From the NCBI GenBank assembly GCA_030682795.1, contig JAUXNJ010000018.1, forward strand, positions 25,504-89,503: DNA of 64,000 bases, read 5' to 3'. This stretch comes from Sphingobacteriaceae bacterium. Its GTDB lineage: Bacteria > Bacteroidota > Bacteroidia > UBA7662. The first letter of the stretch is position 1; each line of letters opens with the position of its first letter. Shown here in pieces: positions 16,500-25,249 of the stretch. A program made the translations under genes and the position numbers. The notes beneath the pieces were generated by a model, which was not told where the DNA came from, made no database searches, and saw nothing but the letters and a program-made list of their open reading frames with translations.

Positions 16500-16898
16500 C
16501 TAATTATTCGGTTCCGAATAATGTCCGAAGCTTAAAGGTTCGTCCATAAGGATGAAAAGCGATTTTTCTGTTTGTAAGCCACTTACATTGAAAGACACCA
16601 GTAAGCTACTTTTGGGCGGATTTGTCAACACCAAAGCGTCAGATATTTCAACAGACTCAACACAACTTTTACATGCTAACCAAGCTTTGAGTTTGTTTAA
16701 TTTTTCTTGATCTGATTGATCTTTTTGCAGTCCGCTCAGGTATTTATCAATCAGCACGCCAGTTTTATCATATTCCTCAGCACCGATAAAGGCACAAAAT
16801 TCGGCACTATCCGAGCACTTTACTTCCTCTTTATTGCAAGCTGTAAACAAGATGATCACCAAGAGTAAAATTGAAAAGAGGCGCGCCAGCGTCTTCAT
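16500..16898 (-). CDS. Hypothetical lipoprotein
   Basis: A 132-residue predicted lipoprotein. The ATG at 16898 (MKTLARLFSILLLVIILF) leads to the lipobox LFTAC; the frame opens earlier at 16928 but those residues do not improve the signal. The mature part contains a CKSC pair (WLACKSCVESVEISDAL) and earlier cysteines in CSDSAEFCAF, which could form disulphides in the periplasm. No family is recognised. It is AT-rich and stands alone between the parDE remnant and ald. Confidence 0.68.
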   Translation of the reverse strand: MKTLARLFSILLLVIILFTACNKEEVKCSDSAEFCAFIGAEEYDKTGVLIDKYLSGLQKDQSDQEKLNKLKAWLACKSCVESVEISDALVLTNPPKSSLLVSFNVSGLQTEKSLFILMDEPLSFGHYSEPNN

Positions 16899-17024
16899 TA
16901 TGTTTTTGGAATCGGCTGTTGGATGCATATGCGAAATATTATCATTGAAATAGGGCAGTCTTTTTAGTTATTCACGAGTAGACTGTTGTTAAATTGCATA
17001 AACGCATGCTTGTATTTAATATTG

Positions 17025-18242
17025 TTACATCCTCGCTGCAGCGATCAACTCCAAATTGGTGAAGTTGATGTTGAATTTTTCGCTGAGGTAGCGGTTGGTG
17101 AGGTTGCCATTGTAGCAGTAGATGCCGGCACGCAAGCCCTTTTCGAGCCAGAGGTAGGTTTCTACCCCGCCCTGCTCACCTGCATCAATGAGCAAATTAC
17201 TCAAAATATTACTTAAAGAAACCGAAGCCGTTTGCGATACCCGTGAAGGGATGTTGGGCACGCAGTAATGAATTACATCGTGCTTTTTGAACACAGGCTT
17301 GGTGTGGTTGGTGATTTCGGAGGTTTCGAAGCAGCCACCCTGGTCAATGCTCACATCGATGATGACGGCGCCAGGCTTCATGTTTTGCACCATTTGCTCG
17401 GAGACCACCATGGGGGCACGGCCTTTTTCGGCATGCATCGCGCCCACGGCCACATCGGCGGTGCGAAGCTCATCGGCTAATATTTCGGGCTGCAGCACCG
17501 AAGTGTACACCCGCTGTCCGAGGTTGTTTTGCAGCCGCTTGAGCCGCGAGATGCTGTTGTCGAAGATGCGTACGTCGCTGCCGAGTCCTAAAGCAGTGCG
17601 GGCCGCAAACTCTCCTACCGTGCCTGCGCCCAATATCACCACCTTGCTGGGGGGAATGCCAGACACGCCGCCAAGCAGCTTGCCATTGCCTTGAAATTGG
17701 TTGCTCATGTACTCTGCCGCAATTAAAATGGCGGAGCTTCCAGCAATTTCGCTCATGGAGCGCACAATCGGCAAACTATCGCTCTTGTCGCGCAGGTACT
17801 CATAGGCAATGCCGATGATTTTTTTGTCGAGCAAAGCCTTGAGGTAATCGCTCTGGATGGTAGGCAGGTGAATGGCACTGAATACAATTTTGCCGGGTGT
17901 GAGGTACTGGATTTCCTCCATCGGCACTGGACCCACCTTCACAATCAAATGGGCCTTGTAGAGCTCCTCTACTTCGTATACAATTCGCGCACCTGCCTCT
18001 GAATAATCCTTATCGCTGAAAAAACTCGCAATGCCTGCCTTGCTTTCTACCAAAACTTCGTGCCCTAAGCCCACCAGTTGCGCCACCGCCAAAGGGGTAA
18101 GCGCCACCCGATTTTCTTGATAGCCCCGTTCCCGCGGCACACCAATGCTCAAACTGGCACTTTTGCTCGAAATACGCAAAGGGGCTTCCAAAGTGGTGGG
18201 ATTGTATTTGGAGCTGAAAGCAGCTAATGAATCGGGGGTCAT
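17025..18242 (-). CDS. ald: Alanine dehydrogenase
   Basis: An NAD-dependent alanine dehydrogenase of 405 residues, interconverting L-alanine and pyruvate plus ammonia. The N-terminal catalytic domain has SIGVPRERGYQENRVALTP and the substrate segment GIAYEYLRD. The NAD domain carries VVILGAGTVGEFAARTALG with a downstream acidic residue (RIFDNS). It is about 35 residues longer at the N-terminus than the classical enzyme, as is common in Bacteroidota. The ATG overlaps the stop of tsaE by 4 bp, so hemE, tsaE and ald look like one minus-strand operon. Confidence 0.92.
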   Translation of the reverse strand: MTPDSLAAFSSKYNPTTLEAPLRISSKSASLSIGVPRERGYQENRVALTPLAVAQLVGLGHEVLVESKAGIASFFSDKDYSEAGARIVYEVEELYKAHLIVKVGPVPMEEIQYLTPGKIVFSAIHLPTIQSDYLKALLDKKIIGIAYEYLRDKSDSLPIVRSMSEIAGSSAILIAAEYMSNQFQGNGKLLGGVSGIPPSKVVILGAGTVGEFAARTALGLGSDVRIFDNSISRLKRLQNNLGQRVYTSVLQPEILADELRTADVAVGAMHAEKGRAPMVVSEQMVQNMKPGAVIIDVSIDQGGCFETSEITNHTKPVFKKHDVIHYCVPNIPSRVSQTASVSLSNILSNLLIDAGEQGGVETYLWLEKGLRAGIYCYNGNLTNRYLSEKFNINFTNLELIAAARM

Positions 18243-18655
18243 AGGTGGGTGCGAATTAAACGCGTTGAGCCTTCTAATATAGAAATATTAATTGTGAAAA
18301 CCTGCGCAGGCAGCAAGTCTTTTACCAAATCGGGCCACTCGATGAAGCACCAGTCGCCACTGAAAAAATAGTCCTCCGCCCCCATGTCGTAGGCCTCGGC
18401 CAAAGACTGGATGCGGTAAAAATCGAAATGAAAAATGGCTTGCTGTGCGCCACCACGGTACTCGTTTACCAAGCCATAGGTGGGCGAACTCACCGCCTCC
18501 TGCACCCCCAACTGCTTACAAAGCTCTGCGATGAGGGTGGTTTTGCCGGCGCCCATTGGACCGTTGAAGCACCAAATCTTACATTCGCCAGCGGCCACAA
18601 AAAGCTGCTGGGCGAGCGCAGGTAGACTTTCAATTTGCTTCAACTCAAAATCCAT
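18239..18655 (-). CDS. tsaE: tRNA threonylcarbamoyladenosine biosynthesis ATPase TsaE
   Basis: A 138-residue P-loop ATPase that works with TsaB and TsaD to make the t6A modification at position 37 of ANN-decoding tRNAs. The Walker A motif is GPMGAGKTTLIAEL; the family motifs VSSPTYGLVNEY and FHFDFYRI follow, then a C-terminal IEWPD. Length is typical. It overlaps ald and follows hemE after 36 bp. The same tsaE-ald neighbourhood is common in Bacteroidota. Confidence 0.93.
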   Translation of the reverse strand: MDFELKQIESLPALAQQLFVAAGECKIWCFNGPMGAGKTTLIAELCKQLGVQEAVSSPTYGLVNEYRGGAQQAIFHFDFYRIQSLAEAYDMGAEDYFFSGDWCFIEWPDLVKDLLPAQVFTINISILEGSTRLIRTHL

Positions 18656-18691
18656 ATATTCTTTATTTACAATAGCTTAATACAATTAAAA

Positions 18692-19720
18692 TCAAGCTTT
18701 GCTATAAGACTTCACCGCCTCGATAAATGCCTTTACACTGTCCACAGGCGTGTCGGGATAAACGCCATGGCCCAGGTTGGCGATGTGCGGCCCACCCGCA
18801 AACTGATCGAGCATTTGATGCGTGGCAGCAGTCACCAATTCAGGCGACGCATACAACTGACAAGGATCGAGGTTGCCCTGCAGGGTCTTGTCCTTCCCTA
18901 CCAATTGCCGCGCCCAAGCCGGGTCGGTGTTCCAGTCGAGTCCCACCGTGCGACAAGGATAACCACCAAAATCCTCCAGCGCAAACCAAGCGCCTTTGGC
19001 AAAAATGGTCACAGGCACCTCGGTAATGGCCGCACAAATTTCGCGGATGTACACGCCACTAAACTCGCGGTATTGAGCTGGACTCAAAATCCCCGCCCAA
19101 CTATCAAAAAGCTGCACCATGGCCGCGCCTGCTGCAATTTGAGCCTTGAGGTAGGCAATGGTGCTCTGGGTAATCATCCCCAAGAGCTTATGGGCAAAGC
19201 TTGGGTCGGCGTACAGCAGCTTTTTAGCGATGCTGAAGGTCTTGCTGCCTTTGCCCTCGGTCATGTATGCAAAAATGGTGAACGGCGCGCCAGCGAAGCC
19301 AATGAGCGGCACACGGCCGTCGAGTTGCTTCACTGTGAGGGCGATGGCATCGGTTACATATTGCAACTCCGTAGGGTCGGCGATGTGGATTTGCTTTAAA
19401 TCGGCCTCACTGCGGATGGTTTGCGGGAAAACAGGCCCCCTGGCTTCCACCATTTCGTAGGTGCAGCCCATGGCATCGGGTATTACGAGGATGTCGGAAA
19501 AGATGATGGCGGCATCCACGCCGAGGATGTCAACGGGTTGGATGGTGACTTCGGCGGCCAGCTCGGGCGTTTCTACCAAGGTCTTAAAATCGCCTGCCTG
19601 CGCGCGTACTTCGCGGTATTCGGGCAGGATGCGGCCGGCTTGGCGCATCATCCACACAGGGGTTCTTTCGGTTTTTTCGCCCCGTGCAGCACGGAGGATG
19701 AGGTCGTTCCGGTAATTCAT
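18692..19720 (-). CDS. hemE: Uroporphyrinogen decarboxylase
   Basis: A 342-residue cytosolic enzyme that removes four carboxyl groups from uroporphyrinogen III to form coproporphyrinogen III in haem synthesis. The N-terminal signature is [17 protein letters not shown], with active-site residues visible in [19 protein letters not shown] and [13 protein letters not shown], and the closing [16 protein letters not shown] -7-like TAATTTCG lies just before the ATG on the minus strand. It is the first gene of the hemE-tsaE-ald group. Confidence 0.96.
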   Translation of the reverse strand: MNYRNDLILRAARGEKTERTPVWMMRQAGRILPEYREVRAQAGDFKTLVETPELAAEVTIQPVDILGVDAAIIFSDILVIPDAMGCTYEMVEARGPVFPQTIRSEADLKQIHIADPTELQYVTDAIALTVKQLDGRVPLIGFAGAPFTIFAYMTEGKGSKTFSIAKKLLYADPSFAHKLLGMITQSTIAYLKAQIAAGAAMVQLFDSWAGILSPAQYREFSGVYIREICAAITEVPVTIFAKGAWFALEDFGGYPCRTVGLDWNTDPAWARQLVGKDKTLQGNLDPCQLYASPELVTAATHQMLDQFAGGPHIANLGHGVYPDTPVDSVKAFIEAVKSYSKA

Positions 19721-19846
19721 GGCGCGAAATTACAGCTTTATGCGCTGAAAACACGGGCTTTTGCGTTCATTATATGTGGGCATTTGCAAGATTATGAATC
19801 GGGCGCGATACGGTTTGCCTCTTTCCCTACTTTTTGGCTTTTCTAT

Positions 19847-19854
19847 TAACTTTG
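19847..19854 (+). promoter_or_regulatory. Bacteroidota -7 promoter element of the LPP20-like gene
   Basis: TAACTTTG matches TAnnTTTG exactly and ends 7 nt before the ATG at 19862. No well-spaced TTTG is found upstream; TTTC at 19822-19825 is the nearest. Confidence 0.5.
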
Positions 19855-19861
19855 ACCACCG

Positions 19862-21175
19862 ATGCCCGAAGTCCCACCTCTAAAAAATACGCTATTGCTT
19901 TTGAGTAGATGGGGGTGTTGGGCGCTGTTTTTGGTCTTCACTTCCTGCATTTCGAGTCAGGAAAGCCGTAAAATCAGCGCCTCAGGCATCAAGCCTTACT
20001 GGCTGAAGAGTCCCACTACACACGCCATAAGCGTTGTTGGCGAAGCTGTTGACAGTACCGAAGCCATCCAAAATGCCTTTTATCAAGCCAGAGCGGCACT
20101 TATCGATCGTATTTTAAGGCAACATGCGACTAGAATGCAGGATTCGTTGCTCAACGCTACCGATTATCAGTACCACTATCGCAGCTATTTATTGCGAAAA
20201 ACCGAGGAAATGGGCTATTCAGGCATTCAGCTCGGTGGTATTTCCCTCGACAGCAACCGCATCCGTGACCGCTATTACGAATGGCGCTACGACCCAGTAC
20301 GGGGACGCAACTTTTACCGCTACTACTTGCATTTGTACTGGCACGACAGTCTTACGGCGCAGCTCGCGGATGAATTTTACACTTATGACAAGGCGTTTAG
20401 CGATATTTTGCAAACGGCCGCGTATTACCTCGAATTCCCCACAGATTTGAGCATGCTCGATTACCAACTGAAGCGATTGGAACCTTTACCTGCGCTTCTG
20501 GAGGATTACCGTGGATTACAAGCAGAGTTGTTGCTTGAGGCCTACCAGCGTCAATATGAGCAACTGGAGCTAAAAGCCGTGAATGTGGGACCCGACCATT
20601 TCGACTTGCTGTTGGTACTAAACGACCGACACATGCTTGGAAGTAACTATGTATATAAAGGTAATAATTGCGTAAATATAGATTTTAAGAAGGAGGATGA
20701 GGCTGGCTTTCGCTTTAAATACGATGAAAGCCTTTGTCCCGCAGCCGGAAATTATCCCATTGATATCGCCCTTCAGCTCCCTGGAGGTCGCCAACTGGAA
20801 CAAACCATTGTCTTGCCCGGCAATCGCGTAATAATGAAAACTGTTGGCCCGTTGATTTTACACTATTTTGAAGAGAGCCAGGATGGCTATGCTGAAATTT
20901 ATGTAAAGACCATCAGCGGTCAGTCGTTTTACCTGCGCGAACTGCATTTTAACGGCTACCCACTGAGTTTGGCTGTTAATGGCGTAGGCAGAAGCATTAC
21001 TGGCGCTAAATCCTACCAATTGCGAGCGCCCATTTCCGCCGACTTGTTTAAGAAAATACTGAAAGACAAGTCTGGCCTTGCCAACGGCGGCTTGGTATAC
21101 ACCCACCCTACTTCGGGCGTTGAAATTGACTATTGCTTCGAAGGTGTAGCTATTCTACTAAAAAAGTATAAATAG
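19862..21175 (+). CDS. LPP20-like lipoprotein of unknown function
   Basis: A 437-residue predicted lipoprotein. A hydrophobic signal ends in the lipobox VFTSC. The next part, KPYWLKSPTTHAISVVGEAV followed by helices with evenly spaced alanines (STEAIQNAFYQARAALIDRI), resembles the LPP20 domain of Campylobacterota and Bacteroidota lipoproteins; that match is by eye. The remaining 300 residues include a helical segment rich in Tyr and Leu and a beta-rich C-terminus, with no catalytic motif I can recognise. It is monocistronic and divergent from hemE. Confidence 0.7.
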   Translation: MPEVPPLKNTLLLLSRWGCWALFLVFTSCISSQESRKISASGIKPYWLKSPTTHAISVVGEAVDSTEAIQNAFYQARAALIDRILRQHATRMQDSLLNATDYQYHYRSYLLRKTEEMGYSGIQLGGISLDSNRIRDRYYEWRYDPVRGRNFYRYYLHLYWHDSLTAQLADEFYTYDKAFSDILQTAAYYLEFPTDLSMLDYQLKRLEPLPALLEDYRGLQAELLLEAYQRQYEQLELKAVNVGPDHFDLLLVLNDRHMLGSNYVYKGNNCVNIDFKKEDEAGFRFKYDESLCPAAGNYPIDIALQLPGGRQLEQTIVLPGNRVIMKTVGPLILHYFEESQDGYAEIYVKTISGQSFYLRELHFNGYPLSLAVNGVGRSITGAKSYQLRAPISADLFKKILKDKSGLANGGLVYTHPTSGVEIDYCFEGVAILLKKYK

Positions 21176-21222
21176 GAAATAATTGACCCAATAGCTCGCA
21201 AAAGCTATTCATCCCGCCACTT

Positions 21223-21687
21223 TTACAACAATCGCACGCCCAACATCCCTAAATAGGTAGTGGCAGCAATGATGGTTGATGAAATGATGACCCCCAGCGA
21301 AATGGCTCGGTAGGCTTTGGGACGGTGTACATTCAGCACCCGAGCGGCGATTACGCCCATGTAAGCGCCTGTGAATGGCAGGGGAATCATTACAAAAAGC
21401 ATCAATCCCCAAAAATCATACTTTTTTATACTGGCACCTACGCCTTCTTTGGCTCTGCGCATGAGCTTCACGCTGCGCTTGCGGTACCAGGTAAAACGCC
21501 AGAGTTTTTTATCAAAAGTGTCAAGCAACCAATTAAAAAACGGTAAGGCAAGCAGGTTCGCTCCCATGCCTATGAGGTACACCAGCACTGGATTTTGTCC
21601 GTGCAGCATGCCATAAGGAATGCCCACACGAGCTTCGCCGAGGGGTGAAATGCTGATGAGAAAAGTTTGCAGGAGTTCTGACCACAT
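21223..21687 (-). CDS. Small multi-drug export (DUF/PF06695-type) membrane protein
   Basis: A 154-residue integral membrane protein of the putative small multi-drug export family. The conserved N-terminus SISPLGEARVGIPYGM and the central MIPLPFTGAYMGVIAARVL are the family hallmarks; there are about four hydrophobic helices. Despite the family name its transport role is not established. It is transcribed away from the his operon and has no visible partner. Confidence 0.82.
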   Translation of the reverse strand: MWSELLQTFLISISPLGEARVGIPYGMLHGQNPVLVYLIGMGANLLALPFFNWLLDTFDKKLWRFTWYRKRSVKLMRRAKEGVGASIKKYDFWGLMLFVMIPLPFTGAYMGVIAARVLNVHRPKAYRAISLGVIISSTIIAATTYLGMLGVRLL

Positions 21688-21851
21688 GCGCTTGAAACGA
21701 TTTACAAAGTTCGCTCATTTTTATGCGTTTTGGGCTTTTAAAGTGCAATTTGTAGATTTTTAACAAGCGAATGGCCCGGCCTGTGTTCAGTATCAATTGC
21801 TTATGTTAGCTGTTCTTTTTAGGAGGCCAGAAAAACAAAATCTAGATAAGA

Positions 21852-21883
21852 TTTGTCTTTTGAATGGCGAACCACTTTATTTG
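21852..21883 (+). promoter_or_regulatory. Probable promoter of the his operon
   Basis: TTTG at 21852-21855, a 20-nt spacer and TTTATTTG at 21876-21883 fit the Bacteroidota promoter with one mismatch in the -7 element. Transcription would begin close to the leader-peptide ATG at 21891. Confidence 0.4.
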
Positions 21884-21890
21884 TACCGAA

Positions 21891-21968
21891 ATGCAATTTA
21901 ACCGCAACCATTGGCATCATCATCTTCACCTGCTACCGGCAGCTTGGAGAGGTTATGCGCATGGCTAA
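21891..21968 (+). CDS. hisL: Histidine leader peptide of the his operon
   Basis: A 25-codon ORF too short for the ORF track. It encodes MQFNRNHWHHHLHLLPAAW and six more residues, including a further His, so six of 25 codons are His. It ends 24 nt before a strong terminator hairpin and about 80 nt before hisG. This is the layout of ribosome-mediated attenuation: when charged histidyl-tRNA is short, the ribosome stalls at the His codons and the terminator is not formed. The count of His codons and the position are direct observations; the mechanism is inferred from proteobacterial his leaders. An ATG-at-promoter position suggests a nearly leaderless message. Confidence 0.82.
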   Translation: MQFNRNHWHHHLHLLPAAWRGYAHG

Positions 21969-21992
21969 GGTCTAGGTATATACAGCTCTTTT

Positions 21993-22023
21993 AAGGCTTG
22001 TCGGCAACGGCAAGCCTTTTTTT
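21993..22023 (+). terminator. Attenuator terminator ahead of hisG
   Basis: AAGGCTTG at 21993-22000 pairs with CAAGCCTT at 22011-22018 and is followed by a T-run to 22023. It stands between the His leader ORF and hisG, so it acts as a conditional terminator within the operon. The alternative antiterminator pairing was not resolved by eye. Confidence 0.8.
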
Positions 22024-22047
22024 ATTCCAAAATTTCTCAAAAAACAT

Positions 22048-22905
22048 ATGAAACCACTCAAATTAGCCATTCAAAAGTCGGGCCGCCTCAGCGACGATAG
22101 TCTCGCCCTGCTTCGTGCCTGCGGCATCCGCTTCAACAATGGCATGGGTAAATTGCGCACAGAAGCGCTGAATTTTCCGCTCGAATTGTTTTTTTTACGC
22201 GACGACGATATCCCAGAATATGTAACCGACGGCATTGCCGACCTGGGTATTGTGGGGGAGAACGTATTGTATGAAAAGGCCCAGCCCCTGCCCATTGCAG
22301 CTAAACTGGGATTTGGAAAGTGTCGTTTGTCGCTGGCGGTACCTAAAAACAGCGGTTACCGACAACTGAGCGACCTCAATGGGCAGCGCATCGCCACTTC
22401 CTATCCCCGTTTGCTGCGCAGTTATCTCGATAAGCAGTCGTTGCGTGCCGACATCCACGAAATCAGCGGTTCGGTTGAAATTGCACCGAGCATTGGTTTG
22501 GCCGACGCCATCTGCGACTTGGTGAGCTCCGGCTCTACCCTCTTTACCAATGGCTTGCGGGAGGTAGAAACGGTTTTACAAAGTGAAGCCGTATTGGTGC
22601 AGGCCCAATCGCTATCAGCCGAAAAAATGGCCCTGCTCAACCGCCTGCTTTTCCGCATTCAAGCCGTTCAGAAAGCGCAACAGAACAAATACATCTTGCT
22701 AAACGCGCCTAACGATAAGTTAGACAAGATTGTGTCGCTCTTACCCGGTATTAAAAGTCCCACCCTTTTACCGCTGGCCATCGAGGGCTGGAGCAGTCTG
22801 CACTCCGTAATCGAAGAAAACCAGTTCTGGGAAGTGATTGAGCAACTCAAAGCTGCTGGGGCAGAAGGCATCTTGGTTTTACCGATCGAAAAAATGATAT
22901 TTTGA
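22048..22905 (+). CDS. hisG: ATP phosphoribosyltransferase (long form)
   Basis: The first enzyme of histidine synthesis, joining ATP and PRPP to give phosphoribosyl-ATP. It has 285 residues, the long HisG form with a C-terminal ACT-like regulatory domain (residues about 215-285) that binds histidine for feedback inhibition. LKLAIQKSGRLSDDSLALL at the start and SGSTLFTNGLREVETVLQS in the PRPP-binding region are typical. Expression is probably set by the leader peptide and attenuator upstream, in addition to feedback. Its TGA overlaps the hisD ATG. Confidence 0.96.
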   Translation: MKPLKLAIQKSGRLSDDSLALLRACGIRFNNGMGKLRTEALNFPLELFFLRDDDIPEYVTDGIADLGIVGENVLYEKAQPLPIAAKLGFGKCRLSLAVPKNSGYRQLSDLNGQRIATSYPRLLRSYLDKQSLRADIHEISGSVEIAPSIGLADAICDLVSSGSTLFTNGLREVETVLQSEAVLVQAQSLSAEKMALLNRLLFRIQAVQKAQQNKYILLNAPNDKLDKIVSLLPGIKSPTLLPLAIEGWSSLHSVIEENQFWEVIEQLKAAGAEGILVLPIEKMIF

Positions 22906-24197
22906 TGAAAGTATACTTAAATCCTGAAATAAACTTATGGGCTGAAATATGCCAAAGGCCTGCTTTTGAGCAGAAAGACCTCGACGCCCAGGTTTTCGAT
23001 TTGATGGATCAGGTGCGTTTGGAAGGCGACGCGGCAGTGAAGCGCTTGAGCAAGCGTTTCGACGGCGTGGCGCTGGAAAGCCTTTTGATCCCTGATGAAG
23101 CCTTCTCCAAAGCCGAGAAAGCATTGCCTGAAGCCTTAAAAGGAGCTATTCGTCAGGCAGCGGCCAATATTGAGCGTTTTCATGCGGCCCAACTACGCCC
23201 CGAGGAGGTGGTAGAGACCATGCCTGGTGTGCGCTGCTGGCGCAAGTCGGTGGGCATCCAAAAAGTGGGACTTTACATTCCTGGTGGTACTGCCCCGCTC
23301 TTCAGCACGGTGTTGATGTTGGGCATTCCTGCCAAATTAGCGGGCTGTAAAGAAGTGCTGTTGTGCAGTCCCCCGAATGCCGCCGGCGAATTGCACCCAG
23401 CCATTTTATACGCCGCATCCGTTTGTGGCATCCGCCAGGTGTATGCCGTGGGTGGGGTGCAGGCCATCGCGGCTATGACTTACGGGACCGAAACAATACC
23501 GCAAGTAGACAAGCTTTTTGGTCCCGGCAACCAATACGTCACCGCCGCCAAGCAGCTAGCGCAGCGCTCGGGTGTGGCCATTGACATGCCAGCAGGTCCT
23601 TCGGAAGTAGCCATTTTTGCAGATGAAACCGCCGATCCAGCCTTCATTGCGGCCGATTTGCTGAGTCAGGCGGAGCACGGTGCCGATTCGCAAGTGCTGC
23701 TGGTCACCAACAGCGAACAACAGCTTGAGCAAGTGCAAGCCGCTTTGGAGGCACAACTGCAGCGCCTTCCTCGGCTGCAAGCGGCAGCTGGCGCCTTGGC
23801 AAACAGTCGCATGGTGTACCTCCCCACTGCCGACCAAGCCTTGGAGCTGCTCAACGCCTATGCCCCCGAGCATTTGATTTTGAATTGTCGAGATGCAGCT
23901 ACCTTGGCCGGGCGCTTACAGCAAGCGGGCTCGGTATTTATTGGCGCTTACAGCTGCGAAAGTGCGGGCGATTATGCCAGCGGCACCAACCACACCCTCC
24001 CTACCAATGGCTATGCACGGGCGTATAGCGGGGTTTCGGTAGATAGTTTTGTGAAAAAAATCACCTTCCAGGAGCTCAGTGCCGAAGGTGCGCGTTTGCT
24101 GGCCCCCACGGTGGAGCTGATGGCAGCAGCCGAGCAACTCGATGCACACCGCTACGCCATGCAGCTGCGGCGTGAAAAAGCGGAGGCGGCTTTATGA
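22905..24197 (+). CDS. hisD: Histidinol dehydrogenase
   Basis: A 430-residue zinc enzyme performing the last two oxidations, L-histidinol to L-histidine with NAD. The signature FGPGNQYVTAAKQLAQ, VAIDMPAGPSEVAIFAD, and the zinc and catalytic histidines in LLSQAEHGADSQV and AGDYASGTNHTLPT are all present. The ORF track starts at a TTG (22902); the ATG at 22905 overlaps the hisG stop as TGATG and is preferred. It overlaps hisC by 4 bp. Confidence 0.96.
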   Translation: MKVYLNPEINLWAEICQRPAFEQKDLDAQVFDLMDQVRLEGDAAVKRLSKRFDGVALESLLIPDEAFSKAEKALPEALKGAIRQAAANIERFHAAQLRPEEVVETMPGVRCWRKSVGIQKVGLYIPGGTAPLFSTVLMLGIPAKLAGCKEVLLCSPPNAAGELHPAILYAASVCGIRQVYAVGGVQAIAAMTYGTETIPQVDKLFGPGNQYVTAAKQLAQRSGVAIDMPAGPSEVAIFADETADPAFIAADLLSQAEHGADSQVLLVTNSEQQLEQVQAALEAQLQRLPRLQAAAGALANSRMVYLPTADQALELLNAYAPEHLILNCRDAATLAGRLQQAGSVFIGAYSCESAGDYASGTNHTLPTNGYARAYSGVSVDSFVKKITFQELSAEGARLLAPTVELMAAAEQLDAHRYAMQLRREKAEAAL

Positions 24198-25249
24198 GTG
24201 CTTTCGCCACCACCGCTACTGCTGCGATCGATGCCTTGGTGCAGCCGCATTTGCTGGATTTGCAGCCCTATGCCACGGCCCGGCATGAGTTTGCAGGCAC
24301 AGCCGAGGTTTATTTAGATGCGAACGAGAGTCCGTTTAACACCGCCCTCAACCGCTACCCCGACCCGGCGCAAAAGGACCTCCGCACCGAAATAGCCCTT
24401 CAAAAAGGGCTGCGGCTAGAGCAGGTGTTTACGGGTCAGGGCTCCGACGAGGCCATCGACTTGCTCACGCGGCTATGCTGCAGGCCGGGCAAGGACGAGG
24501 TGATTGTTTGTCCCCCCACCTACGGCGTGTACGCCATCGCCGCCCGACTGCAGCAAGCCAAAGTGGTGGAAGTGCCGCTCACAGCCGATTTCCAGCTCGA
24601 TGTGGCCAGCATTTTAGCGGCTAGCAGTGCCAACAGCAAAATCCTTTGGCTTTGCTCGCCCAACAATCCCACAGGCAATTTGATGGAAGAAGCTGCCATT
24701 TTGGAGCTGCTACGCGCCTTTCCTGGCTTGGTGGTGGTGGATGAAGCCTACATCGACTTCGCCCAAAGCAAGAGCTGGAGCAGTGTTTTGGCCGATTTTC
24801 CGCGCTTGGTGGTGCTGCAGACTTTGTCGAAGGGCTGGGGACTGGCAGCGCTCCGCTTGGGCATGGCCTTTGCGCATCCCCGACTCATTGAACTGCTGCA
24901 GCGCATCAAATCGCCTTACAATTTGTCGGGACCAAGTCAGCAGACGGCCCTCGAGCGGCTGCAAAACGCAACCGAAACGCATAAACAAATCGACCTGCTC
25001 GTGGCCGAACGCCAACAACTAGCTACGGACTTGTCGCAACTGCCCAGTGTTCTACAAGTTTACCCTTCTCAAGCCAACTTCCTCCTCGTGCGCTTTCAAA
25101 ACGCCCGTGCTACCTACGAGCTGTTGCTCCAAAACGGCATTTTGGTGCGCGACCGCTCCACCGTGCCTGGCTGCAACGGCTGTCTACGCATCAGCATTGG
25201 CACTCCTACCGAAAACCAAAAACTTCTTCAAATCCTCCTTCAAGCATGA
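24194..25249 (+). CDS. hisC: Histidinol-phosphate aminotransferase
   Basis: A PLP-dependent class II aminotransferase of 351 residues that converts imidazole acetol phosphate to histidinol phosphate. YLDANESPFN near the start, LCSPNNPTGNLM, the VVVDEAYIDFA segment and TLSKGWGLAALRLGMA with the Schiff-base lysine are clear. It overlaps hisD and hisB by 4 bp each (ATGA). Confidence 0.96.
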   Translation: MSAFATTATAAIDALVQPHLLDLQPYATARHEFAGTAEVYLDANESPFNTALNRYPDPAQKDLRTEIALQKGLRLEQVFTGQGSDEAIDLLTRLCCRPGKDEVIVCPPTYGVYAIAARLQQAKVVEVPLTADFQLDVASILAASSANSKILWLCSPNNPTGNLMEEAAILELLRAFPGLVVVDEAYIDFAQSKSWSSVLADFPRLVVLQTLSKGWGLAALRLGMAFAHPRLIELLQRIKSPYNLSGPSQQTALERLQNATETHKQIDLLVAERQQLATDLSQLPSVLQVYPSQANFLLVRFQNARATYELLLQNGILVRDRSTVPGCNGCLRISIGTPTENQKLLQILLQA

